NCBI GenBank assembly: GCA_005884665.1
Contig: VBAT01000014.1
Coordinates: forward strand, 153,483-217,482
Source: Bacteroidota bacterium
GTDB lineage: Bacteria; Bacteroidota; Bacteroidia; Chitinophagales; Chitinophagaceae
Reading direction: 5' to 3'
Length of the DNA stretch: 64,000 nucleotides
In this document: piece by piece, positions 55,488-63,654 of the stretch
Numbering within the stretch: the first letter of the stretch is position 1
Layout: each line of letters opens with the position of its first letter
Notes under the pieces: generated by a model
Database searches by the model: none
Told to the model about the DNA's origin: nothing
What the model saw: the letters and a program-made list of their open reading frames with translations, nothing else
Translations under genes and position numbers: made by a program

Positions 55488-56155
55488 TGTATAAGATCAT
55501 CAAACGGCTCCTGGATATTATTTTATCGTTGGTGGCAATGATCATCCTGTTGCCGCTGTTTATTCCAATTATTATTATACTGCTGCTTACTGGCGAGCAT
55601 GAAGTTTTTTTTCGGCAGGACAGGGTAGGCTATCATAATCAAATATTCAAGATCTGGAAGTTTGCCACCATGTTAAAAAACAGCCCAAACATGGGACATG
55701 GAGATGTTACGGTGAGAAAAGACCCAAGGATAACTTCTTTCGGGCGATTCCTGCGTATCAGCAAACTGAATGAGTTGCCGCAGATCATCAATATTCTAAC
55801 TGGTGACATGTCCCTGGTGGGACCAAGACCTTTAATGAAAGTCGGATTTGACCGGTATACCGACGAATTGAAGGAAAAAGTATACCAGGTAAAGCCCGGG
55901 CTCACCGGCATCGGAAGCATCGTTTTTCGTGATGAGGAAATGATCATTACTACGAGCAGCCTGGCTCCCCACGAAACCTACCGTACGATGATCCTTCCGT
56001 ATAAAGGAGCTTTGGAGGTATGGTACCAGCAACATATTTCTTTCTACACCGATTTCATGATCATTTTTCTCACAGCCTGGTATATTATTTTCCCTAAAAG
56101 CGATCTTGTGAACAAAGTTTTTCCATCCTTGCCTAAACGCGAATTTGTGGCTTGA
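55487..56155 (+). CDS. Initiating phosphoglycosyl transferase (PglC-like sugar transferase)
   Basis: A 222-aa monotopic enzyme that moves a sugar-1-phosphate onto undecaprenyl phosphate and starts the repeat unit. It has an N-terminal re-entrant helix (residues 5-34), FRQDRVG (42-48), the ITSFGRFLR segment, and GDMSLVGPRPL (106-116). At the catalytic Asp-Glu dyad position the sequence is KLNELPQ with N95-E96 in place of D-E. Lack of the large N-terminal domain of WcaJ places it with the small PglC type. It may use a UDP-diNAcBac, QuiNAc or similar donor, consistent with the amino-sugar genes upstream. Confidence 0.92.
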   Translation: MYKIIKRLLDIILSLVAMIILLPLFIPIIIILLLTGEHEVFFRQDRVGYHNQIFKIWKFATMLKNSPNMGHGDVTVRKDPRITSFGRFLRISKLNELPQIINILTGDMSLVGPRPLMKVGFDRYTDELKEKVYQVKPGLTGIGSIVFRDEEMIITTSSLAPHETYRTMILPYKGALEVWYQQHISFYTDFMIIFLTAWYIIFPKSDLVNKVFPSLPKREFVA

Positions 56156-56164
56156 TTTTTTTGG

Positions 56165-56380
56165 CAGTGCCTCATCCGATAGCCTGCCTACCGGACAGGC
56201 AGGTGTCTGATTTGAATTTGCTCACAGACTTTCCTGCGGCAAGCAGGGACCGCTGAGAAGACACGGAGGATCACAGAGAAGGAAAACTCCGTGGCTCTCC
56301 ACTGCTACCTTGGTATAGCCACGTCGAAACAAGGCCGGCAGGGCAAAGTTTGTTTTTCCTCTTTGGCTCTCTGTGGCCAT
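56165..56380. repeat. GGCCACGGAGAG-type repeat, copy 2
   Basis: About 216 bases with CTCATCCGATAG at the left and CTCTGTGGCCAT at the right, aligned in order with copy 1 (48730-48899). A CCTGCCTACCGGACAGGCAGG palindrome is nested at about 56183-56203, where copy 1 has only GCTATCGG, indicating insertion of one repeat into another. It fills most of the gap before the phosphatase gene. Confidence 0.85.
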
Positions 56381-56432
56381 TACCCTTTTTTGACGAGTAA
56401 ATAATAAGTAATTTCGGAAGGTTATCCCTGTT

Positions 56433-57176
56433 ATGCTGAAGTTTTTCTCCAAATCCAAACCAAAGCGACAGTCATTCGATTTTTCGATCCTGAATGCTGA
56501 TATGCATTCCCATCTTCTCCCGGGTATCGATGATGGAGCCGAGGATTTAGAAAATTCGCTGGAATTGATAAGGGGAATGAACGCCCTCGGTTATAAAAAG
56601 TTGATCACGACTCCTCATGTGTTATGGGACATGTATAAAAATACCCATGAGATCATCCTGGAAAAGCTGGCAGTTGTAAAGGAAGCGGTAAAGAATGCAG
56701 GAATGGATGTTGAAATCCATGCTGCCGCCGAATATTTCCTGGATGAACATGTGGAAGAGTTACTCAAGAATAAGGAGCCTCTGCTAACCATCAAGGATAA
56801 TATGGTATTGACCGAGTTTTCTATGGCTTTTCCGTCCATGAATATTAAGGAGATACTGTTTGAGATGGAAATGCAAGGTTATCAGCCAATTATAGCGCAC
56901 CCCGAACGGTATGTCTATCTTGAAAGGAACAAGGATTTCTATCGGGAGTTGAAAGATATCGGCTGCCTTTTCCAGCTGAATATTCTCTCGCTGGGCGGAC
57001 ATTATGGCCGGTCCGTTACTGAATTGTCACAATATTTGCTCAAAAATAACTACTACAATTTATTGGGCACCGATCTTCATCATCTAGGCCACCTTGAAGG
57101 ATTACAGGGAATTGAAATACCTGATTCTGTTAAAAAACTTATCGACTCCGGCCAAATCCTGAATCCCCGTTTATAG
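56433..57176 (+). CDS. CpsB/YwqE-type tyrosine-protein phosphatase (PHP domain)
   Basis: A 247-aa PHP-fold metal-dependent phosphatase that dephosphorylates BY-kinases such as the one at 1-2193. DMHSHLLPGIDDGAED near 23-38 supplies H25 and H27; PHV, AAAEYF, IAHPERY and GTDLHHLGH are the other metal-ligand blocks. A KSKPKRQ basic N-terminus precedes the fold. It lies at the far end of the locus from its presumed target and is separated from the sugar genes by repeat copy 2. Confidence 0.93.
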   Translation: MLKFFSKSKPKRQSFDFSILNADMHSHLLPGIDDGAEDLENSLELIRGMNALGYKKLITTPHVLWDMYKNTHEIILEKLAVVKEAVKNAGMDVEIHAAAEYFLDEHVEELLKNKEPLLTIKDNMVLTEFSMAFPSMNIKEILFEMEMQGYQPIIAHPERYVYLERNKDFYRELKDIGCLFQLNILSLGGHYGRSVTELSQYLLKNNYYNLLGTDLHHLGHLEGLQGIEIPDSVKKLIDSGQILNPRL

Positions 57177-57274
57177 CATTTTGGCATTTTTTATTTCCGG
57201 TAAACTTTTTGCTCGTTTTCGTGTATGCTCTTCGTTTGATTTTCAATGGTTGGACATCGAAATGTGCCAGACGG

Positions 57275-57306
57275 GTTGGAGACGGAAGCATTTATTTTTA
57301 AATTTG
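57275..57306 (+). promoter_or_regulatory. Bacteroidota-type promoter before the sigma factor gene
   Basis: TTGG at 57275-57278 and an exact TAnnTTTG box (TAAATTTG, 57299-57306) with a 20-base spacer fit the -33/-7 consensus of the phylum. The initiation codon lies 16 bases after the box. Confidence 0.55.
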
Positions 57307-57322
57307 TAAAAAAGGGGATGAT

Positions 57323-57823
57323 ATGGCGACTACAGAGTTTAATGATATGTTGTTGGATAATGCAGGCTTTCTAAGACCATTTGCCGTCAACCTTACAAAA
57401 GATACTGACGCAGCTAATGATCTTTACCAGGAGACGCTCTACAAGGCATTGGCCAATCACGAAAAGTATAATGCAGGTACTAATATAAAGGCGTGGTTGT
57501 TTACCATCATGCGTAACATTTTTATCAATAACTACCGCAGGAAGGCAAAACAAAAAACAATTTTCGACAATACGCCGGAAGATTACCTTATCAACATGAA
57601 GCAATCGGCCGTTTCCAACGGAGCGGAAAGTGGCATGCGGGTAAAAGAAATAAAAAATGCAATAGACCTTCTTCCAGAGATTTTCAAGATGCCTTTTTTG
57701 TTATACCTCGATGGCTATAAATACCAGGAGATATCGGAATACCTTCATGAGCCCCTGGGTACTATCAAGAGCAGGATACATTTTGCCAGGAAATTGCTCA
57801 AAGAGCAAATCAGCCGGTTTTAG
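57323..57823 (+). CDS. ECF-type RNA polymerase sigma factor
   Basis: A 166-aa sigma-70 family factor. Region 2 covers about 12-75 (DAANDLYQETLYKALANHEKY, split over two helices, then IKAWLFTIMRNIFINNYRR), and region 4 about 118-166 (KYQEISEYLHEPLGTIKSRI). No anti-sigma gene is adjacent. It may control envelope or polysaccharide genes, but nothing in the sequence links it directly. Confidence 0.92.
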   Translation: MATTEFNDMLLDNAGFLRPFAVNLTKDTDAANDLYQETLYKALANHEKYNAGTNIKAWLFTIMRNIFINNYRRKAKQKTIFDNTPEDYLINMKQSAVSNGAESGMRVKEIKNAIDLLPEIFKMPFLLYLDGYKYQEISEYLHEPLGTIKSRIHFARKLLKEQISRF

Positions 57824-57900
57824 GGAATGGTCAATTTTGAAATAACTTCAGGCCTGACCATTACCCCGTTTAAATGATATTTGTATCCTAACCAAGACGA

Positions 57901-58440
57901 ATGGAATCTCCCCAAGTTATACTGGTGACGGAACACGATGAGCCGATCGGCGCTATGGACAAAATGGAGGCGCATGAAAGAGGCTTGCTTCACAGGGCAT
58001 TCAGCGTTTTTATTTTTAATAAGAAAGGTGAATTGCTGCTTCAGCAAAGAGCGCTTGATAAATACCATAGTGGCGGGCAGTGGAGCAATACCTGTTGCAG
58101 CCACCCCCAGCCCGGCGAAGAAACTCTGCCGTCAGCTCTGAAAAGGTTGCAGGAGGAAATGGGATTCACCACTCCGATTGAAAAGCAATTTGATTTTATT
58201 TACAGCGCCGACTTCCACAATGGTCTGAGTGAATTTGAGTTTGACCACGTGTTCACCGGTGAGTACGAGGGAACTATTGATATCAACAAGGCTGAAGTGA
58301 TGGATTATTGTTACAAAAGCCTGGCCCAGATAAAGGCGGAAATTAAAAAGAACACGTTTAAATATACTATCTGGTTCAAGGCCTTGCTCCCGGAGATAGA
58401 ACCCTGGTGGAAGAAACGTTATAAGAAAGTCATGAAATAA
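57901..58440 (+). CDS. idi: Isopentenyl-diphosphate delta-isomerase, type 1
   Basis: A 179-aa Nudix-fold enzyme interconverting IPP and DMAPP, needed for isoprenoids including undecaprenyl phosphate, the lipid carrier for the glycans above. NTCCSHPQPGE (about 63-73) has the catalytic Cys, and LQEEMGF is the reduced Nudix helix; ADFHNGLSEFEFDHVF carries the catalytic Glu. It ends before a strong terminator. Its placement next to the locus may be chance. Confidence 0.94.
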   Translation: MESPQVILVTEHDEPIGAMDKMEAHERGLLHRAFSVFIFNKKGELLLQQRALDKYHSGGQWSNTCCSHPQPGEETLPSALKRLQEEMGFTTPIEKQFDFIYSADFHNGLSEFEFDHVFTGEYEGTIDINKAEVMDYCYKSLAQIKAEIKKNTFKYTIWFKALLPEIEPWWKKRYKKVMK

Positions 58441-58463
58441 AAAATAAACGAATCATGTATAAA

Positions 58464-58490
58464 AAAACCTCGGCTCACCGCTGAGGTTTT
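58464..58490. terminator. Bidirectional intrinsic terminator after idi
   Basis: AAAACCTCGG (58464-58473) pairs with CTGAGGTTTT (58481-58490) with one G-T pair and a 7-base loop; a T-run follows on the plus strand and an A-run precedes, so it can work on both strands. Confidence 0.88.
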
Positions 58491-58539
58491 TTATTTGGTG
58501 TAATATCATCTTGGTTCTTTGCCTTCAAGATCCAAGAGA

Positions 58540-58769
58540 CAAGAACCAAATAAATTAAAAACTCCAATATTAAACAGGAGCATCCAATTAAGTGATTTAG
58601 CTTTTGATTTGGATTTTTACCTTTAGCAATCAAGATCGTTTTTGTCCCGCTAGTTGGCAGGATTGGTTCTTGGAGCTTACTTTATCAATAACAAAGAAAT
58701 CAGAAATAAAATATTTAGTCAGAAGCTACCCGACAATGTATTTCGGATTTCGAATTTTTTTGGTTCTTG
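58540..58769. repeat. CAAGAACC/GGTTCTTG element, copy C
   Basis: Begins CAAGAACCAAATAAATT and ends TTTTTTTGGTTCTTG. The block GAAGCTACCCGACAATGTAT followed by TTCGGATTTCGAA matches copy B. It occupies most of the 354-base gap at 58441-58794, which otherwise contains only the terminator and no gene. Confidence 0.85.
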
Positions 58770-58794
58770 TAATTTGGTTCTTAGTTCTTAGTTT

Positions 58795-59232
58795 TCAATT
58801 GTCTGGATCAAATTGCATGAACTCGCGTTTCACTGCCTTGAGCATACTGAACAGCTGGGCGATCTCGATCAGCAGGATCACGAACAAGGCCAGTAATGCA
58901 AACCAGGGCAATTGAATTTTGTCTATATTTTCGATGTGCTGGAACCTGGTTATCTGCCACCCGGCCAGCGCCGCGCCAAATGCCATACCTACCAGGAGGA
59001 ATGACAGCAATGAATAAATTGTTTTCAGGAACATTACCTGGATAGTGGAATAGCCGATCTTAAGATTCTCCAAAATAGAAGCCGGTATGATCAGGACCAG
59101 TACAAGCCAGCTCCAGTTTTTAGTGAAGAAACCACTGAAGGCGATATTCAAAAAAAGGATCAATACAATAGAAAGAAGCCCCCAGGGAAACAATAAAAAT
59201 GCGGAAGCCTCTTTTCGTTTTTGTGTGGCCAT
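58795..59232 (-). CDS. Hypothetical four-helix membrane protein
   Basis: A 145-aa protein on the minus strand that I do not recognise. It has four hydrophobic segments (about 12-32, 41-55, 68-88, 107-127), a basic N-terminus MATQKRKEAS and a short charged C-terminus. It ends next to repeat copy C. It is the only complete minus-strand gene seen in the window and may be a small integral membrane protein of unknown role. Confidence 0.7.
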   Translation of the reverse strand: MATQKRKEASAFLLFPWGLLSIVLILFLNIAFSGFFTKNWSWLVLVLIIPASILENLKIGYSTIQVMFLKTIYSLLSFLLVGMAFGAALAGWQITRFQHIENIDKIQLPWFALLALFVILLIEIAQLFSMLKAVKREFMQFDPDN

Positions 59233-59320
59233 GGTTTTGTGTTTGGAAAAGGAAATTATGTATTTTTTTCGAGATAGACGGGACGACCTTATTATGACGG
59301 CACATACGTGCCTTTGATAT

Positions 59321-59369
59321 TTGCCACGGATTCACGGAAAAAAAGAAATCATCCATGTATTCGTGGCAA
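59321..59369. repeat. TTGCCACG...CGTGGCAA inverted repeat
   Basis: Perfect 8-base terminal inverted repeats enclosing a 33-base AT-rich interior with GATTCACGG. It resembles the 31954-32056 element and lies between two divergent genes, just upstream of a -7 box. Confidence 0.65.
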
Positions 59370-59385
59370 TTCCTTCGTTAAAAGA

Positions 59386-59393
59386 TAATTTTG
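59386..59393 (+). promoter_or_regulatory. -7 promoter box (TAATTTTG) before the GH2 gene
   Basis: Exact TAnnTTTG match 30 bases upstream of ATG 59424. No good -33 TTTG is visible at the expected distance, so confidence is limited. It overlaps the TTG at 59391, which argues against that codon as the start. Confidence 0.45.
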
Positions 59394-59423
59394 ACCCGTT
59401 CATCGGTCAAACTCTTTTATTCT

Positions 59424-62183
59424 ATGCGCAATAGTCGTCTATTCTATGTGTTGGCTTTTATTGCTGTACAAATAATTTGCGGTGGGTTGCGTCTACCGGG
59501 AGATCAAAATGTTGAAGGAACTGGAGGTTCTCCCGCCAGGGAAAGAGTCAGTATTAATGAGGGCTGGAGATTCATGCGTTACACAGGTGAACCCGATAAA
59601 TTAATATACGATGAACGTCCCACGGTAAGTGATCGAAACGATAATAAAGTAGCCGACACAAAGCCCTCGGAAGAAGTCATTGCCACATCCTCGGAGAATG
59701 TTTTGAAAAAATGGATATTGCCGACAGCCAATGATTTTATTAATGACCCGGCGAAGCATCATCAACGCCCGAATGGTAATCCAGGCAGCGATTTTCTATT
59801 TGTACAAAATAATTTCAATGACAATGCCTGGGAAACCGTCAATTTACCGCATGACTGGGCCATCAAAGGACCTTTTTATAAAGAAGCCAACGCGATTGTT
59901 GGTGGTGGTATGGGCCGTTTGCCTGTACAGGGCGTGGGCTGGTATCGCAGGAAATTAGATATCCCATCATCAGATGCAAGCAAATCTATCTACCTCGATA
60001 TCGATGGAGCTATGTCCTATGCAATGGTTTGGCTGAATGGAAACCTGGTCGGTGGCTGGCCTTATGGTTATAATTCTTTTCGTCTCGATCTTACACCATA
60101 TATTAAACCCGGTGGCGATAATCAACTGGCAATAAGAATTGACAACCCGGCCAATTCATCCCGCTGGTATCCCGGTGCCGGTATTTACCGGAATGTATGG
60201 CTTACAAAACTTAATCCCGTACATGTAGCTCAATGGGGTACATTTATCCGGACAAGAAATGTTTCTGCTGCTTCAGCTACTATTGATCTTATTGTTCAAC
60301 TCGAGAACAAATCTTCCGCCAATCAAGCCGTCACATTGGTTACTGAAATATATCGCCTGAATGATCAGCTGGAAAGAGCCGGGAAGGCAGGTAATTTTCC
60401 TAATTCAGCGCTGGTTGTGCAAACAGGAGAGAAATCGAAGGCTGAAAGCTCGTTGACCATAAAAAATCCTTTGCTCTGGGGTCCACGGCCTTCACAACGA
60501 CCCAATCTATATGTAGCAGTTACCCGCCTATATTCAAAAGGCAAGATCATTGATGAATATGAAACTCGTTTTGGGATACGGTCAGTGAAGTTTGACCCTG
60601 TTAAAGGAGTATTAGTAAATGACAGAGCTGTACGTATCCAGGGTGTGAATCAGCATCATGACCTGGGTGCGTTAGGCGCGGCATTCAATAAAAGAGCGGC
60701 CGAAAGACAATTGGAGATATTAGCTGAAATGGGATGCAATGCTATTCGAATGGCACATAATCCGCCGGCACCTGAATTATTGGATCTAACTGATCGGATG
60801 GGATTTCTTGTAATTGATGAAATATTTGATTGTTGGGAAAGAGGAAAAACGCCACTTGATTTTCATTTGATCTTCCCCGACTGGCATGAAGCCGATACGA
60901 GAACTTTTATCAGGAGGGACCGTAATCATCCTTCTGTTATTGCCTGGAGCTTTGGCAATGAAGTAGGTGAGCAGTACACGGCAGATGCTGGCGCCGCATT
61001 GGCAAAACAGCTACATGATATTGTTCGGGAAGAAGATGATACGAGGCCTGCTACTGCATCGATGAACTACGCAAAACCCGAGATGCCGTTTCCGCAGGTG
61101 ATGGATGTGATCAGTTTGAATTACCAGGGCGAAGGCATACGGGACGCGCCTGCTTATTCCCAGTTGAAAGGAATAAAGACATCGCCGTTGTATCCTGCGT
61201 TTCAAAAACAGTTCCCCGGCAAGTTGATCGTAAGTAGCGAGACTGCATCTGCTCTTAGCACCCGCGGTACATATTTGTTCCCGGTAGTGGATGACATCAG
61301 TGCACCTGTCAGCGATAGTACGGGTGGTGATCCCCAAAGAGAATATGTAAGCGCTTATGAATTGTACACTGCCGCATTTGGTGCTTCTCCTGACAAAGTT
61401 TTTGCTTCGCAGGATAAACATCCTTATGTGGCGGGAGAGTTTGTGTGGTCGGGTTGGGATTACCTGGGTGAACCCACTCCTTATTATTCGGCCCGTAGTT
61501 CATATTGTGGCATTATTGACCTGGCAGGGTTTAAGAAAGATCGTTTTTACCTGTATCAATCCCGTTGGCGTTCCGATTTTCGCATGGTTCATATACTCCC
61601 GCACTGGACCTGGCCAGAGCGTTTGGGACAAGTTACGCCTGTGCATGTTTTTACATCAGGAGATGAAGTGGAACTTTTTTTAAATGGCCGTTCTCTTGGA
61701 AAGAAGAAGAAAGCAGCATTTGAATACAGGTTGCGCTGGGATGATGTGAAATATGAGCCCGGAGAATTAAAAGCGGTTGCCTATAAGAATGTACAGAGAT
61801 GGGCCGAGGAAAAGGTGATGACGACGGGTAAGCCCGCCCAGCTAACATTAAATGCCGACAGGTATTTAATAAGTGCAGATGGAGAGGATCTTTCATTTAT
61901 TAGGGCGACCGTCACTGACGAAAAAGGCCTGGCGGTCCCGGTAGCAACTAATTCAATAACATTCAGTGTGGATGGACCAGGCAAAATTGTGGCAACAGAC
62001 AATGGTGATCCTGCGGATCTCCTCGCTTTCGCATCTAAGGAACGAACGGCATACTCTGGTATGGCCCTGGTCATAGTTCGCTCTGAAAAAGGCAGGGCAG
62101 GCGATATAAAAATTATAGCTTCATCACCTGGACTAAAACCTTCTTCAGTTATAATAAAAAATCAACCGGTCCTGGTTCATTAA
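59424..62183 (+). CDS. GH2 family beta-galactosidase-like glycoside hydrolase with DUF4982
   Basis: A 919-aa exported enzyme. A hydrophobic signal region spans residues 5-18 with C19 following, a weak lipoprotein candidate. GH2 sugar-binding domain (INLPHDWAIKG-like block, NLPHDWAIKG), immunoglobulin-like domain, then the TIM barrel with acid/base E513 in SFGNEVGEQ and nucleophile candidate E672 in AGEFVWSGWDYLGEP. A DUF4982-like domain follows (FTSGDEVELFLNGRSLGKK) and an Ig-like tail. Probable role is outer-membrane or periplasmic hydrolysis of beta-linked galactosides or related glycans. It belongs to the catabolic module at the right end. Confidence 0.92.
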   Translation: MRNSRLFYVLAFIAVQIICGGLRLPGDQNVEGTGGSPARERVSINEGWRFMRYTGEPDKLIYDERPTVSDRNDNKVADTKPSEEVIATSSENVLKKWILPTANDFINDPAKHHQRPNGNPGSDFLFVQNNFNDNAWETVNLPHDWAIKGPFYKEANAIVGGGMGRLPVQGVGWYRRKLDIPSSDASKSIYLDIDGAMSYAMVWLNGNLVGGWPYGYNSFRLDLTPYIKPGGDNQLAIRIDNPANSSRWYPGAGIYRNVWLTKLNPVHVAQWGTFIRTRNVSAASATIDLIVQLENKSSANQAVTLVTEIYRLNDQLERAGKAGNFPNSALVVQTGEKSKAESSLTIKNPLLWGPRPSQRPNLYVAVTRLYSKGKIIDEYETRFGIRSVKFDPVKGVLVNDRAVRIQGVNQHHDLGALGAAFNKRAAERQLEILAEMGCNAIRMAHNPPAPELLDLTDRMGFLVIDEIFDCWERGKTPLDFHLIFPDWHEADTRTFIRRDRNHPSVIAWSFGNEVGEQYTADAGAALAKQLHDIVREEDDTRPATASMNYAKPEMPFPQVMDVISLNYQGEGIRDAPAYSQLKGIKTSPLYPAFQKQFPGKLIVSSETASALSTRGTYLFPVVDDISAPVSDSTGGDPQREYVSAYELYTAAFGASPDKVFASQDKHPYVAGEFVWSGWDYLGEPTPYYSARSSYCGIIDLAGFKKDRFYLYQSRWRSDFRMVHILPHWTWPERLGQVTPVHVFTSGDEVELFLNGRSLGKKKKAAFEYRLRWDDVKYEPGELKAVAYKNVQRWAEEKVMTTGKPAQLTLNADRYLISADGEDLSFIRATVTDEKGLAVPVATNSITFSVDGPGKIVATDNGDPADLLAFASKERTAYSGMALVIVRSEKGRAGDIKIIASSPGLKPSSVIIKNQPVLVH

Positions 62184-62280
62184 GAAAATAACCCAAAAAA
62201 AGTATTCCATTTATAAATAGGTATTTTTATCAGGTTGCATCGTTGAACATCTTCCTGCGGAACAGTTCAAAAATAATATC

Positions 62281-63654
62281 ATGAAAAAAATTCTGGTGTT
62301 GCTTCTTGCATTAATTTTTTATATGCCATCTTTTCTTTGGGCACAGCAAAATGACCGTAAACTTTGGCTGAATTATATGGATAAGATTGCCCGGCCGGTT
62401 CTCTCCAACCTTTCAGACGACAGGCTGAAAGAAAAAATGCCGGTTATTTTATCAAAAAGAATCGACAACGCTGATACTCGCAGGAAAGTTGCCTATCTTG
62501 AAGCATTTGGTAGAACGCTAAGTGGAATTGCTCCCTGGCTGAACCTGGAAGGCGGACAAAAAGAAGAAGTGCAACTAAGGGATCAATACAGGAAATGGTC
62601 GTTAAAAGCAATTGCAAACGCGGTAGATTCAACTGCGAAAGATTATATGTTGTGGAAGGGAGGACAACCACTGGTCGACGCTTCATTTGTTGCCTTAGGT
62701 CTGATTCGTTGCCCCTGGTTATGGGAACACCTGGATGAAAAAGTGCGACAACAGGTGATCAATGTTTTTAAAATGACAAGAAGCACCGTTCCGGGTTATA
62801 ACAATTGGATACTCTTCAGTGCCATGATCGAGGCATTCTTTTGTAAATATGGATTTGAATACGACCCGTTGCGTATAGAATATGGCATCCGTGAATTTGC
62901 CAACAACTGGTATGTTGGCGATGGTGTGTTCTCAGATGGAACGAATTATCATTGGGATTATTATAACAGCATCGTGATCCATCCTTACCTGGCTACGATC
63001 CTGGATGTGGTGAAGCAAAGAACAAGATCCTATGATTGGTTTGTGCCGAGACTGGATACGATCAATAAGAGGTATGCAGTCTTGCAGGAGCGAATGATTG
63101 GCACTGATGGTAGTTATCCTGTTACGGGCAGGTCAATCGTATACCGTGGCGCTGTTTTTCATCATCTTGCCGATATTTCCCTTCGGAAAAAATTGCCGCA
63201 ATCCCTGCCTCCTGCACAAATCAGATCGGCGTTAACTGCCGTAATAAGCAAAACGCTTGAAACTTCTTCTACATTTACAACAGGGAACTGGTTAAATATC
63301 GGCTTATATGGAAACCAGCCTGATCTCGCCGATGTCTACATCACAACGGGAAGCCTATATATATGTATGGATATCTTCCTGCCACTCGGTCTGCCGGATA
63401 CAGATGAGTTTTGGTCGGCACCGTCTCAGCCATGGACGTCAGTAAAAGTATGGAGCGGACAGGATGTGCCTGCAGATCATGTACTAGATCTTCGGTACAG
63501 TCTAATCCTCATGCAAGATAGTGTCGATAAGTCTGAGTCCGAACTCATTAATGGTATCGTTCAGCTGTGGCACATTCCTTTTTCTTTGCAAAAGTTTATC
63601 GTGGTCGTTTTCTCCGAACCTAAGAATGAAATTTGTTCCCTTTGCTTCTGTTGA
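62281..63654 (+). CDS. DUF2264 protein with altered C-terminus
   Basis: A 457-aa exported protein. A signal peptide of about 21 residues ends at FLWAQ. The DUF2264 fold follows (LNYMDKIARPVLSNL, EAFGRTLSGIAPWL, WLFSAMIEAFF-like block, DGTNYHWDYYNSIVIHPYL) and ends at DTDEFWSAPSQPWTSVKVWS then DVPADHVLD near 406. Beyond that the frame runs about 50 residues antisense over the end of a histidine kinase, without family likeness. The native stop was probably near 63490. DUF2264 proteins occur with polysaccharide-use genes and look like alpha-toroid glycan enzymes, with no known activity. Confidence 0.85.
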   Translation: MKKILVLLLALIFYMPSFLWAQQNDRKLWLNYMDKIARPVLSNLSDDRLKEKMPVILSKRIDNADTRRKVAYLEAFGRTLSGIAPWLNLEGGQKEEVQLRDQYRKWSLKAIANAVDSTAKDYMLWKGGQPLVDASFVALGLIRCPWLWEHLDEKVRQQVINVFKMTRSTVPGYNNWILFSAMIEAFFCKYGFEYDPLRIEYGIREFANNWYVGDGVFSDGTNYHWDYYNSIVIHPYLATILDVVKQRTRSYDWFVPRLDTINKRYAVLQERMIGTDGSYPVTGRSIVYRGAVFHHLADISLRKKLPQSLPPAQIRSALTAVISKTLETSSTFTTGNWLNIGLYGNQPDLADVYITTGSLYICMDIFLPLGLPDTDEFWSAPSQPWTSVKVWSGQDVPADHVLDLRYSLILMQDSVDKSESELINGIVQLWHIPFSLQKFIVVVFSEPKNEICSLCFC

